Shown: piece after piece, positions 1-5,223 of the stretch | Layout: each line of letters begins with the position of its first letter | Numbering within the stretch: position 1 is the first letter of the stretch | Assembly: GCA_015491595.1 (NCBI GenBank) | Contig: WFVP01000139.1 | Coordinates: forward strand, 1 to 5,888 | Length of the DNA stretch: 5,888 nucleotides | DNA from: Anaerolineales bacterium | GTDB taxonomy: Bacteria > Chloroflexota > Anaerolineae > Anaerolineales > DRMV01 | Direction: 5' to 3' | Position numbers and translations under genes: made by a program | Notes under the pieces: model-generated | The model's input: only the letters and a program-made list of their open reading frames with translations | Databases searched by the model: none | Told to the model about the DNA's origin: nothing

Positions 1-575
1 ACTACACCCTGGTGATGTACAACGACTTCGTGGTGGTCGGTCCACCCGAAGACCCCGCGGGGATTCGCGAGGCCGCTTCCGTAGCCGAAGCCTTTACCCG
101 CATCGCCCAAGCCGAAGCCCTTTTCGCCTCTCGGGGGGACGATTCGGGGACCCACAAGAAGGAGCGGGCCATCTGGAAGGCCGCGGGTCTGAACCCCGAA
201 GGGGCCCCGTGGTATCTGGAAACCGGCCAGGGGATGGGCGCCACTTTGCGGGTGGCCTCGGAGAAAGGCGCCTATGCCCTGACCGACCGGGGCACCTTTC
301 TGGCCTTGAAGGACACCCTCAATCTGAACATCCTCTTTGAGGGCGACCCCATCCTGCTGAACATCTACCATATCATGCGGGTGAATCCCGAACGCTACCC
401 TCATGTCAACGCCGAAGGAGGCAAAGCCCTCATCGCCTTCTTCGTGGACCCTGCGGTTCAGGAACGCATCGGTCGCTTCGGCGTGGAGAAGTTCGGACAA
501 CCCCTCTTCCACCCTGCGGCCGGGATGACCATGGAGGAACTGGAAGCCCGCTTCCAGAAGGGCGGGAGCGAATAG
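1..575 (+). CDS. tupA: Tungstate ABC transporter substrate-binding protein TupA, C-terminal part (5' end outside window)
   Basis: Extracytoplasmic binding protein that captures tungstate and hands it to the TupBC ABC importer; tungsten is then used in molybdopterin-type cofactors. The reading frame is open from base 3 and ends at TAG 573-575, giving 190 residues. The family is roughly 270-290 residues, so the signal peptide and first third lie left of the window. Visible TupA signatures are YNDFVVVGPPEDPAG near the start, SRGDDSGTHKKE (a serine/threonine-rich oxyanion-binding segment), YALTDRGTFLAL, and a C-terminal segment with an N-x-Y motif and a closing LFHPAAG. This pattern fits TupA better than ModA, WtpA or PstS. 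The transporter partners tupB and tupC are not in the window. The gene converges on the - strand operon and is separated from it by a hairpin. The truncation is a window-edge effect. Family is confident; the oxyanion preference (tungstate rather than molybdate) is inferred from family. Confidence 0.9.
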   Translation, partial: YTLVMYNDFVVVGPPEDPAGIREAASVAEAFTRIAQAEALFASRGDDSGTHKKERAIWKAAGLNPEGAPWYLETGQGMGATLRVASEKGAYALTDRGTFLALKDTLNLNILFEGDPILLNIYHIMRVNPERYPHVNAEGGKALIAFFVDPAVQERIGRFGVEKFGQPLFHPAAGMTMEELEARFQKGGSE

Positions 576-599
576 TCCGGCGCTCCCACGCCGCCCGTA

Positions 600-644
600 C
601 CGCAAGGGAGCGGCTCGAACCTGCGCGAGCCGCCTCCCTTGCGG
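600..644. terminator. Hairpin between converging genes, probable bidirectional terminator
   Basis: Left arm 600-617 pairs with right arm 626-644. All 18 bases of the left arm are matched, with one extra C bulged in the right arm and an 8-base loop. It starts 24 bases after the tupA stop and ends 2 bases before the stop of the last - strand gene, so it is placed to end transcription from both sides. Neither side has a convincing T tract, so it is not a textbook intrinsic terminator. It may still pause polymerase or protect the 3' ends of both transcripts. Confidence 0.65.
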
Positions 645-646
645 AT

Positions 647-1084
647 TCATCCCGAGTCCTCGGCAGGCGCCGGAACAAGCACGTTGGCCGAGAACTCGAC
701 CACCACTTCGGGCCGCTCCGGGTCGTTGGTGCTCAGGAACACCTGCCGGATGAGGGTGCCCTGCAGACTCGGCCCATGGGCGCCCGAATCGAAGGTGATG
801 CGCAAACGACCTGTTCCCCCAGGCGGAATCACCATGGGCTCGACCTCGGCCGTGGTGCAACTACAGCTGGTGGTCACCTGCTGAATCACCAGGTCGGCCG
901 TACCGGTGTTGCGAATTTCCAGTTCACGCGTCACCACGGCGCCATTGACCATGTCCCCCATGTCGAACCGTTCGACTTCGACCTCGATGCGCGGTTGCCC
1001 GCCGCAGGCGGCCAGGAACGCCAGGCCCACCCACACCCAAACCCAGGATGACCTCGCCATCTGAAGCAGTCTTTGGACGAACAT
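647..1084 (-). CDS. DUF1573-family lipoprotein
   Basis: Exported lipoprotein of 145 residues, last gene of the - strand operon. The start at 1084 (MFVQRLLQMARSS) is chosen because AGGAG lies 7 bases upstream and because it opens directly into a signal peptide. A longer in-frame reading up to 1159 would add about 25 unconvincing residues. The signal has basic residues, a hydrophobic core and lipobox L-A-A-C with the acylated Cys at 27. Residues about 33-137 form an immunoglobulin-like beta domain of the DUF1573 type, including RNTGTADLVI, TTSCSCTTAEV and VIPPGGTG. Cys74, Cys76 and His103 recur with identical spacing in the other DUF1573 protein of this operon (C-x-C-x26-H). The molecular function of the family is unknown. 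Given a TlpA-type thioredoxin next door and CuA proteins upstream, a role in metal or thiol handling at the outer face of the membrane is an inference. A 144-base gap with a strong hairpin separates it from the thioredoxin gene. Confidence 0.85.
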   Translation of the reverse strand: MFVQRLLQMARSSWVWVWVGLAFLAACGGQPRIEVEVERFDMGDMVNGAVVTRELEIRNTGTADLVIQQVTTSCSCTTAEVEPMVIPPGGTGRLRITFDSGAHGPSLQGTLIRQVFLSTNDPERPEVVVEFSANVLVPAPAEDSG

Positions 1085-1091
1085 ATCCTCA

Positions 1092-1096
1092 CTCCT
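1092..1096 (-). promoter_or_regulatory. Shine-Dalgarno AGGAG deciding the DUF1573 lipoprotein start
   Basis: AGGAG on the - strand, 7 bases upstream of the ATG at 1084. It supports this ATG over the in-frame ATG at 1060, which would shorten the signal peptide, and over longer extensions. Confidence 0.7.
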
Positions 1097-1170
1097 GTTC
1101 CACGCCTCGTCATTCTCAACCTCCACCAGCCCGCCCCTTGCCCAAAGGGAAGGCCCCATCAGGAAACGAG

Positions 1171-1209
1171 GTCCGCGCCCGGACCCGGAAAGCGGGCCCG
1201 GACGCGGAC
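1171..1209 (-). other. Strong intercistronic hairpin between thioredoxin and DUF1573 lipoprotein genes
   Basis: Bases 1171-1187 can pair with 1193-1209: 15 of 17 positions are complementary (mismatches at 1178/1202 and 1183/1197) around a 5-base loop. It starts 19 bases beyond the stop of the thioredoxin gene in the 144-base gap. On the - strand transcript it is followed by only three consecutive T (CTCGTTTCC), so full termination is unlikely. It could act as an mRNA stabiliser, a processing site or a partial terminator that lowers expression of the last gene. A second small hairpin, 1136-1143 with 1147-1153, follows it. No clear promoter was found in the gap. Confidence 0.5.
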
Positions 1210-1228
1210 GCGGCCCGGAAGGAAAGCG

Positions 1229-1777
1229 TCACGGATAGGGTTCGGCCAGCAACTCCTCCAACTTCTCCTCCAGCTGGGGTGGACGCAAGGGGCCAATGTG
1301 CACACCCCGTAAGGTGCCGTCCTTGGCCACGAAGAAGGTCTCCGGCACACCCTGGATGTTATAAGCCTGGGCAATGCGGGTCCCCACATCAGGACCGTTG
1401 GGATAGGTGATGTCGAATTCCTCGATGTAGGCCAGCGCCTTGGGTTCCGTATCCACGTAGTCCACCCCGATGAACACCACGCCCCGGTCCTTATAGGCCC
1501 GCCAGGTAGCCTCCAGATACGGCGCTTCCTCGCGGCAGGTCACGCACCAGGAGGCCCAGAAATTGATGACCACCACCTTCCCGCGCAAATCCCGCAACCG
1601 AATGACCTGACCGTCGAAGGTGGTCAGGGTGAAATCCGGCGCCATGCCTTCTGAGATCGGCCCTCGCTGGACCTTGGTCAACCGCCAGCCGATGAGGCCC
1701 AGTAGGGCCAGCAGGGCCAGGAAAATCAGCCCTTGCTTCCATCCCACCATGCGTGCACGGGCACCTTCCATCGTCAT
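1229..1777 (-). CDS. Membrane-anchored TlpA/ResA-type thiol-disulfide reductase
   Basis: Thioredoxin-fold protein of 182 residues acting outside the cytoplasmic membrane. The start at 1777 (MTMEGARARM) is set by AAAGGAGGT ending 6 bases upstream; a longer in-frame reading to 1936 runs back into the previous gene and is rejected. Residues about 13-32 form one membrane segment, so the domain is anchored and exported. The thioredoxin domain spans about 43-178: APDFTLTTFDGQ, then INFWASWCVTC with redox cysteines 78 and 81, and a GVPETFF loop with the expected cis-proline at 145. The active site is C-V-T-C, not the C-x-P-C of many ResA/TlpA/CcmG proteins. Known relatives reduce apocytochrome c (ResA, CcmG) or the CuA-site cysteines of oxidase subunit II and ScoI (Bradyrhizobium TlpA). 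This operon encodes two CuA proteins and one c-type cytochrome, so either client is plausible. It lies 37 bases after the upstream DUF1573 gene and is probably co-transcribed with it. Confidence 0.9.
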   Translation of the reverse strand: MTMEGARARMVGWKQGLIFLALLALLGLIGWRLTKVQRGPISEGMAPDFTLTTFDGQVIRLRDLRGKVVVINFWASWCVTCREEAPYLEATWRAYKDRGVVFIGVDYVDTEPKALAYIEEFDITYPNGPDVGTRIAQAYNIQGVPETFFVAKDGTLRGVHIGPLRPPQLEEKLEELLAEPYP

Positions 1778-1783
1778 GGACGC

Positions 1784-1790
1784 ACCTCCT
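1784..1790 (-). promoter_or_regulatory. Strong Shine-Dalgarno AGGAGGT for the thioredoxin gene
   Basis: A near-perfect anti-16S match on the - strand, 6 bases before the ATG at 1777. It fixes this start over the second in-frame ATG at 1771 and suggests efficient independent initiation. Confidence 0.8.
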
Positions 1791-1814
1791 TTACCCGTAA
1801 TCCGCCCCACCCAC

Positions 1815-2399
1815 CTACTGCCGCCGCACGGTGGCCTGAATCCAGAACTCCACCTGAGGCCAGCGGGGGTCGTTGTTCTCGATGATGACGCCCCGTCGCA
1901 CCGTCTGACCCCGCACGTCGTGATACCCGGCGTCAAAGATGACGGTCACCGCCGCGGCCTTTCCCGGTGGGATGACCTTGGCCGAAATCCGGGCCGTAGT
2001 GCATCCGCAGGTGGTGTAGGCCCGGGAAATGGTCAACGGCGCATCGCCCACGTTCACCACGTAAAAGGTGTATTCCACCACATCGGTGGGTCCCACTTCT
2101 CCAAAGTCGTGAAAGGCTTCCGGCAGCGCGACCCGCGGCTGGGGTCCGTCTTCCGGGAGGAAGGGAATGCGGTCCAGCTGGGGACCGTCCATTTCGTGCA
2201 CGGCGAAGATTTCCTCGCCGTAAACCACGTCCTCGGGGTGAACCTCCAGGGCCGCGTTAATCTTCCCGTCGCGGCGGGACAACACCCCGCCCAGAACCAG
2301 CAACACCACTCCCAGACCCGCGAAAACCAGGGCCCGCTGTTTCATCTGGCGTTCTCGTCGACGGCGTCGAGAGGTCGAAAACCGTTTCTTCTTGCCCAT
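1815..2399 (-). CDS. Membrane-anchored DUF1573-domain protein
   Basis: A 194-residue protein starting at ATG 2399, with AAGGAG 7 bases upstream. The N-terminus is strongly basic (KKK at 3-5, RRRRRER at 11-17), followed by one membrane helix at about 21-41, so the rest should face outside. Residues about 42-88 are a linker without recognised motifs. The DUF1573 beta domain covers about 89-192, with FHDFGEV, VVNVGDAPL, TTCGCTTA and VIPPGKA motifs. Cys131, Cys133 and His160 match the C-x-C-x26-H arrangement of the DUF1573 lipoprotein two genes downstream, so the pair are paralogues with different anchors (transmembrane helix versus lipid). The function of the family is not established. The gene begins 51 bases after the cupredoxin-cytochrome gene and ends 37 bases before the thioredoxin gene. 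An extracytoplasmic assembly or metal-handling role is inferred from context only. Confidence 0.87.
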   Translation of the reverse strand: MGKKKRFSTSRRRRRERQMKQRALVFAGLGVVLLVLGGVLSRRDGKINAALEVHPEDVVYGEEIFAVHEMDGPQLDRIPFLPEDGPQPRVALPEAFHDFGEVGPTDVVEYTFYVVNVGDAPLTISRAYTTCGCTTARISAKVIPPGKAAAVTVIFDAGYHDVRGQTVRRGVIIENNDPRWPQVEFWIQATVRRQ

Positions 2400-2406
2400 G
2401 GCTCCA

Positions 2407-2412
2407 CTCCTT
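2407..2412 (-). promoter_or_regulatory. Shine-Dalgarno AAGGAG for the anchored DUF1573 gene
   Basis: AAGGAG on the - strand, 7 bases upstream of ATG 2399. It decides this start against a longer in-frame reading to 2444 that would overlap the previous stop region without its own site. Confidence 0.7.
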
Positions 2413-2450
2413 ATCCTCGAAATTGGGTTTGGCCCCCGGGACATCCTTTG

Positions 2451-3416
2451 TCACGGCACCGGCGCAGGGAACCCCGGCTCCAGGTCCATGCTGAAGGTCC
2501 AGAGATAATCCACCACCGCCCACGTTTGCTCTTCGGTGAAAATCAAGCCCCACGAGGGCATGGTCGTCCCCATTCCTCCTCGCAACACCTTGCCCTGCCA
2601 CAAGGCCGGACTGGCCCCAAAACTCCACGCCGGATCGGTGAAATCGGGCATGGTCACATGTTGGGGAGCAAATGGACCGTCGCCCTGGCCGGCCTCCCCG
2701 TGACAGGCTGCGCACTGTTGGGCGTACAGACGCGCGCCCTCAGTCAAAGCCCCTTGGCTGGTGGCCTGCCTCCACAGATAGGCCACCAGGTCCCACACCT
2801 GCTGGTCGTCCAGGTCGGCAGTCGCGGGAAGCGCGCGCAAGGTCAACCAAACCTCCTCAGGTGCATGGGTCCTCACGTATTCCACGGTCTGCAGCTCTGG
2901 AGGAATGCGGGAGGCCCACCGCTGTCCTCGGAACGCCCGAGGCCGCTCCTGGGGAACCACCGTGGCCTCATGGGGCGCGTCAATGTCCAGGCCCAACTGC
3001 ACGTATAGGGGCGGCGGGGACGAGGGCTCCGGCGTCGTGGGGCCCTCCACCGTGATGGTGCCCCGCATCCGCCAGTGGTTGGGACCGCACCATCGGGTGC
3101 AGTAGAAGGTGTACGTTCCCGGACGGTCGAAGGTCAGGGTCACCTCCACGGGCTTGCCCGGATACAGGTCCACCACCGGCGCATCCTGTCCGCCGATGGC
3201 GAAGCCATGCACCACGTCGTCGGAGACCAGGCGCAGACGAACTGGCGTCCCTGCGGGCACGGTGAGGGCCTTGGGGGAAAACCCGCCCCGCTCGGGCATC
3301 CGGGCCCGGATTTCCACCACCTCCCGGTTCCGCCACCACCTTCGCACAGGACCCAGAGCCACACCGGTGAACAGGAACACCAGTGTGGCCAGGGCCAGCG
3401 CGTGGGAGTGCTTCAT
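2451..3416 (-). CDS. Membrane-anchored CuA cupredoxin (COX2-like) fused to a c-type cytochrome domain
   Basis: Predicted extracytoplasmic electron-transfer protein of 321 residues. The start is the ATG at 3416, which overlaps the stop of the upstream polyferredoxin gene as ATGA; no good Shine-Dalgarno is visible, pointing to translational coupling. A single N-terminal hydrophobic helix (about 7-24) anchors it. The cupredoxin domain (about 32-124) has a complete CuA ligand set: His70 in DVVHGF, then C106-x3-C110-x3-H114-x2-M117. A proline-rich linker (126-136) follows. Residues about 145-220 resemble the end of a class I cytochrome c (EEVWLTLRALP, QQVWDLVAYLW) but have no CxxCH. Residues about 222-310 form a genuine cytochrome c domain with CAACH at 235-239 and Met286 (MPSW) as likely axial ligand. 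Subunit II of caa3-type oxidases has the same CuA-plus-heme-c order, but those have two membrane helices and a subunit I neighbour; neither is seen here. The partner enzyme is therefore unknown. Confidence 0.88.
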   Translation of the reverse strand: MKHSHALALATLVFLFTGVALGPVRRWWRNREVVEIRARMPERGGFSPKALTVPAGTPVRLRLVSDDVVHGFAIGGQDAPVVDLYPGKPVEVTLTFDRPGTYTFYCTRWCGPNHWRMRGTITVEGPTTPEPSSPPPLYVQLGLDIDAPHEATVVPQERPRAFRGQRWASRIPPELQTVEYVRTHAPEEVWLTLRALPATADLDDQQVWDLVAYLWRQATSQGALTEGARLYAQQCAACHGEAGQGDGPFAPQHVTMPDFTDPAWSFGASPALWQGKVLRGGMGTTMPSWGLIFTEEQTWAVVDYLWTFSMDLEPGFPAPVP

Positions 3417-4759
3417 CCCAGAAGCAGCCACAGCATCCCTCCGGTCATCAGCGCGACGTAACCCGCCACGGGATATACGGCCCTCGGCCATCCCCAGGTT
3501 TCCCCAATGCCTCGCGCCGTTCGCACGCTCCCCAAGGCCCCCAGGGCCAGCAAGCCCGCCTGGAGCAGTGGAAGCCATCCGTCCAAGACCGGTCGCCAGG
3601 CCCAGCCGGCCGTTCCCAAAAGGTCCCATCCCCACCCAAAGGGGTCGGAGAGCACGGGCAACACGTACGCAACACTGGCCGCGACAAAGGCCAGGCTGAA
3701 GGCTGCCCACATGGCCAGGCCCAGAGGGACCAGGGCGTAGGCCAAAACAGTAAAGGCCCGTCGCCAGGGGAGCCGGGGACGGCCTGCCCAAACCCCCAAA
3801 GCGAACAGGCCGGGCAGGATGACCCAGGACAGGCCCACCAACAGGGCTGCATAGCCCCACCACGAGGGCGCGCCAACGTCGTAGGCGGCGTCCTTCAAGG
3901 CGCCCCAGGGTCCCAAGAACACCGCGGCGTAGGTCAGGGCGCTGCCCAGCAGGATGAAGGCCTTGAAGGCTTCATCCAACTTCGCCCCACGGCGCTGGGC
4001 CAAATCCGCGCCCAGGGGGCGTATGTTCAAAGCCAGGTTGTCGTAGGTACACGTCCGGAGGCACTCGAAGCACAGGCCGCAGACATCGTTGCGCACCATC
4101 CCCAGGGGAAACGTGCCCCACGGGCAGCCAAAGCCCTGTTCGTTGCCCGTATAGCAGGCTTTCTCGGTATGGGCCGCACACACGGCCGGGTCTTTGACCC
4201 GGAGTTCCAGAGGCGCGGCCTGCGCATAGAGGCCGATGAAGCCGCCCACGGGGCAGAGGTAACGACAGAAGGCCCGCCGCTCGTACACCAGGCTGACCCC
4301 CACGGCCAACAGGACCAAACCCAACAACACCCAGGCCGTTACCCCGGGTCGGGTGAGGATGACCGCGCTGAACAGCGCCAGGGCCGTGAACCCTGCATTT
4401 TGCAACCAGATATGACGCCAGCGTCGGGGCCACCGGCGTCCCAGACTCCACCCCCCACGTCCCCGTGGACCGAGCAGGCTCCCTTGTTGCAACCACTCTC
4501 CCGGGAGAGGAAGAGGACACACGCTGCACCAGGCCCGCCCCAAGAAGGGTACGGCCACCAGGATGAGCACCGCCCACCAGGCAATCCATACCCCCACGAT
4601 GGCGAAATTCCGATTGCCCACGGGGGTACCCAACCATCCCGCCAGAACAGCCAGGAGGAACAGGGCCAGCAACGTCACCCGGACCAGGTACTGGGGCCAT
4701 CGGGAGACCACCAAACGTCGTACCCAGGGATAGCGCAGAACGTCAAAACGAGCCGTCAT
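3413..4759 (-). CDS. Polytopic membrane polyferredoxin, NapH/NosR/CcoG-like 4Fe-4S protein
   Basis: A 448-residue integral membrane iron-sulfur protein, probably moving electrons across or along the membrane (family inference from NapH, NosR C-terminal part and CcoG/RdxA). The start at 4759 overlaps the previous stop as ATGA and has GGAGG 7 bases upstream; a longer in-frame reading to 4912 is rejected. About four hydrophobic segments precede a cysteine-rich region (24-44, 52-73, 120-137, 139-158), and about five follow (263-284, 301-324, 335-369 as one or two, 391-412, 428-447). The family hallmarks are present: W-C78-S-V-C81-P and C165-R-Y-L-C169-P. The ferredoxin-like region holds C194, C202, C212 and then C227-x2-C230-x2-C233-x3-C237 (CGLCFECLRTC). 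That is seven cysteines in the soluble part rather than the eight expected for two ordinary 4Fe-4S clusters. It sits between two CuA protein genes and overlaps both, suggesting a shared complex. Confidence 0.85.
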   Translation of the reverse strand: MTARFDVLRYPWVRRLVVSRWPQYLVRVTLLALFLLAVLAGWLGTPVGNRNFAIVGVWIAWWAVLILVAVPFLGRAWCSVCPLPLPGEWLQQGSLLGPRGRGGWSLGRRWPRRWRHIWLQNAGFTALALFSAVILTRPGVTAWVLLGLVLLAVGVSLVYERRAFCRYLCPVGGFIGLYAQAAPLELRVKDPAVCAAHTEKACYTGNEQGFGCPWGTFPLGMVRNDVCGLCFECLRTCTYDNLALNIRPLGADLAQRRGAKLDEAFKAFILLGSALTYAAVFLGPWGALKDAAYDVGAPSWWGYAALLVGLSWVILPGLFALGVWAGRPRLPWRRAFTVLAYALVPLGLAMWAAFSLAFVAASVAYVLPVLSDPFGWGWDLLGTAGWAWRPVLDGWLPLLQAGLLALGALGSVRTARGIGETWGWPRAVYPVAGYVALMTGGMLWLLLG

Positions 4760-5220
4760 CGCCCACCCTCCCGGGTGCGGGGCCGGGCCGCGAACAGGGC
4801 CAGCGTTACTCCCCACAGGGCCAGGGCTGCGCCCTTCCACAACCAGGGATTGCGACCGACCCGCAACTTGCCCACCATGAAGGGATGGAGGTCCCCACAA
4901 GTCACCGAACATCGCAGGCGATAGGTGCCCGGCCGGTCGGCCACGAAAACGATGCGGTCAGGTTGTCCCGGCTCGGCTACGGCTTCCACGTCATAGCCCT
5001 CCACGTACAGCCCGTGAACCACGTCCGAGGACCGGAGTTCGATGACCACCCGGTCGCCCGGGTTCACCTGCAGTACCGCGGGCTCGAAGGCAAATTGCCG
5101 GGCGGTGACACGAAAGACCCTCTCCTGCGGTTCGGCCTGAGGTTGGGGAACAGGCAGCCCCAACACCAGCACCGCCACCACCAAACCGATGCCCCAGCGC
5201 CACTCCCCGAAATTTCGCAT
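4756..5220 (-). CDS. Small membrane-anchored CuA cupredoxin (COX2-like)
   Basis: A 154-residue cupredoxin predicted to face outside the cytoplasm. The start is ATG 5220, 3 bases after the previous stop, with GGAG 9 bases upstream. The N-terminus (about 8-29) is a signal peptide or anchor and a second hydrophobic segment lies at about 125-145, so the cupredoxin fold (about 34-122) is tethered at its C-terminal end and perhaps both ends. The CuA ligands are complete: His69 in DVVHGL, then C104-x3-C108-x3-H112-x2-M115 (CSVTCGDLHPFM). The HGLYVEGYDVEA and RPGTYRLRC segments recall subunit II of B-type (ba3) oxidases. The usual oxidase subunit I gene is absent. Its stop overlaps the start of the polyferredoxin gene. 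A dedicated electron carrier, or a copper-receiving maturation intermediate, are both possible; the CuA motif itself is directly visible. Confidence 0.88.
   Translation of the reverse strand: MRNFGEWRWGIGLVVAVLVLGLPVPQPQAEPQERVFRVTARQFAFEPAVLQVNPGDRVVIELRSSDVVHGLYVEGYDVEAVAEPGQPDRIVFVADRPGTYRLRCSVTCGDLHPFMVGKLRVGRNPWLWKGAALALWGVTLALFAARPRTREGGR
4767..4771 (-). promoter_or_regulatory. Shine-Dalgarno GGAGG inside the CuA cupredoxin gene, for the polyferredoxin
   Basis: GGAGG on the - strand within the last codons of the cupredoxin gene, 7 bases before ATG 4759. It supports the ATGA-overlap start of the polyferredoxin. Confidence 0.6.
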
Positions 5221-5223
5221 CGC

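Noticed and set aside
1620..3008. Long + strand open frame (462 codons) antisense to three - strand genes
   Set aside because: Its translation is low-complexity, rich in Pro, Arg, His and Gly, with no recognisable domain. The opposite strand encodes clear DUF1573, thioredoxin and cytochrome domains with ribosome sites.
2451..3416. Calling the CuA-cytochrome fusion an N2O reductase (NosZ)
   Set aside because: NosZ has a large N-terminal beta-propeller with many histidines binding CuZ. This protein has only a cupredoxin and cytochrome segments.
3417..3863. N-terminal extension of the CuA-cytochrome protein upstream of 3416
   Set aside because: It would overlap the polyferredoxin gene by about 450 bases in another frame and encodes no family-like sequence. 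The ATGA overlap start directly precedes the anchor helix.
4760..4912. N-terminal extension of the polyferredoxin upstream of 4759
   Set aside because: It lies inside the small CuA cupredoxin gene in another frame. The ATG at 4759 has GGAGG at a good distance and an ATGA overlap.
3383..4924. Long + strand open frame (513 codons) antisense to the polyferredoxin
   Set aside because: A typical GC-rich shadow: Gln, Pro and Gly-rich and without motifs, while the - strand has membrane segments and ordered cysteine motifs.
2451..5220. Reading the operon as an ordinary cytochrome c oxidase locus
   Set aside because: Two subunit II-like cupredoxins are present but no subunit I or III, no heme A synthesis gene and no Sco, while a polyferredoxin sits in the middle.
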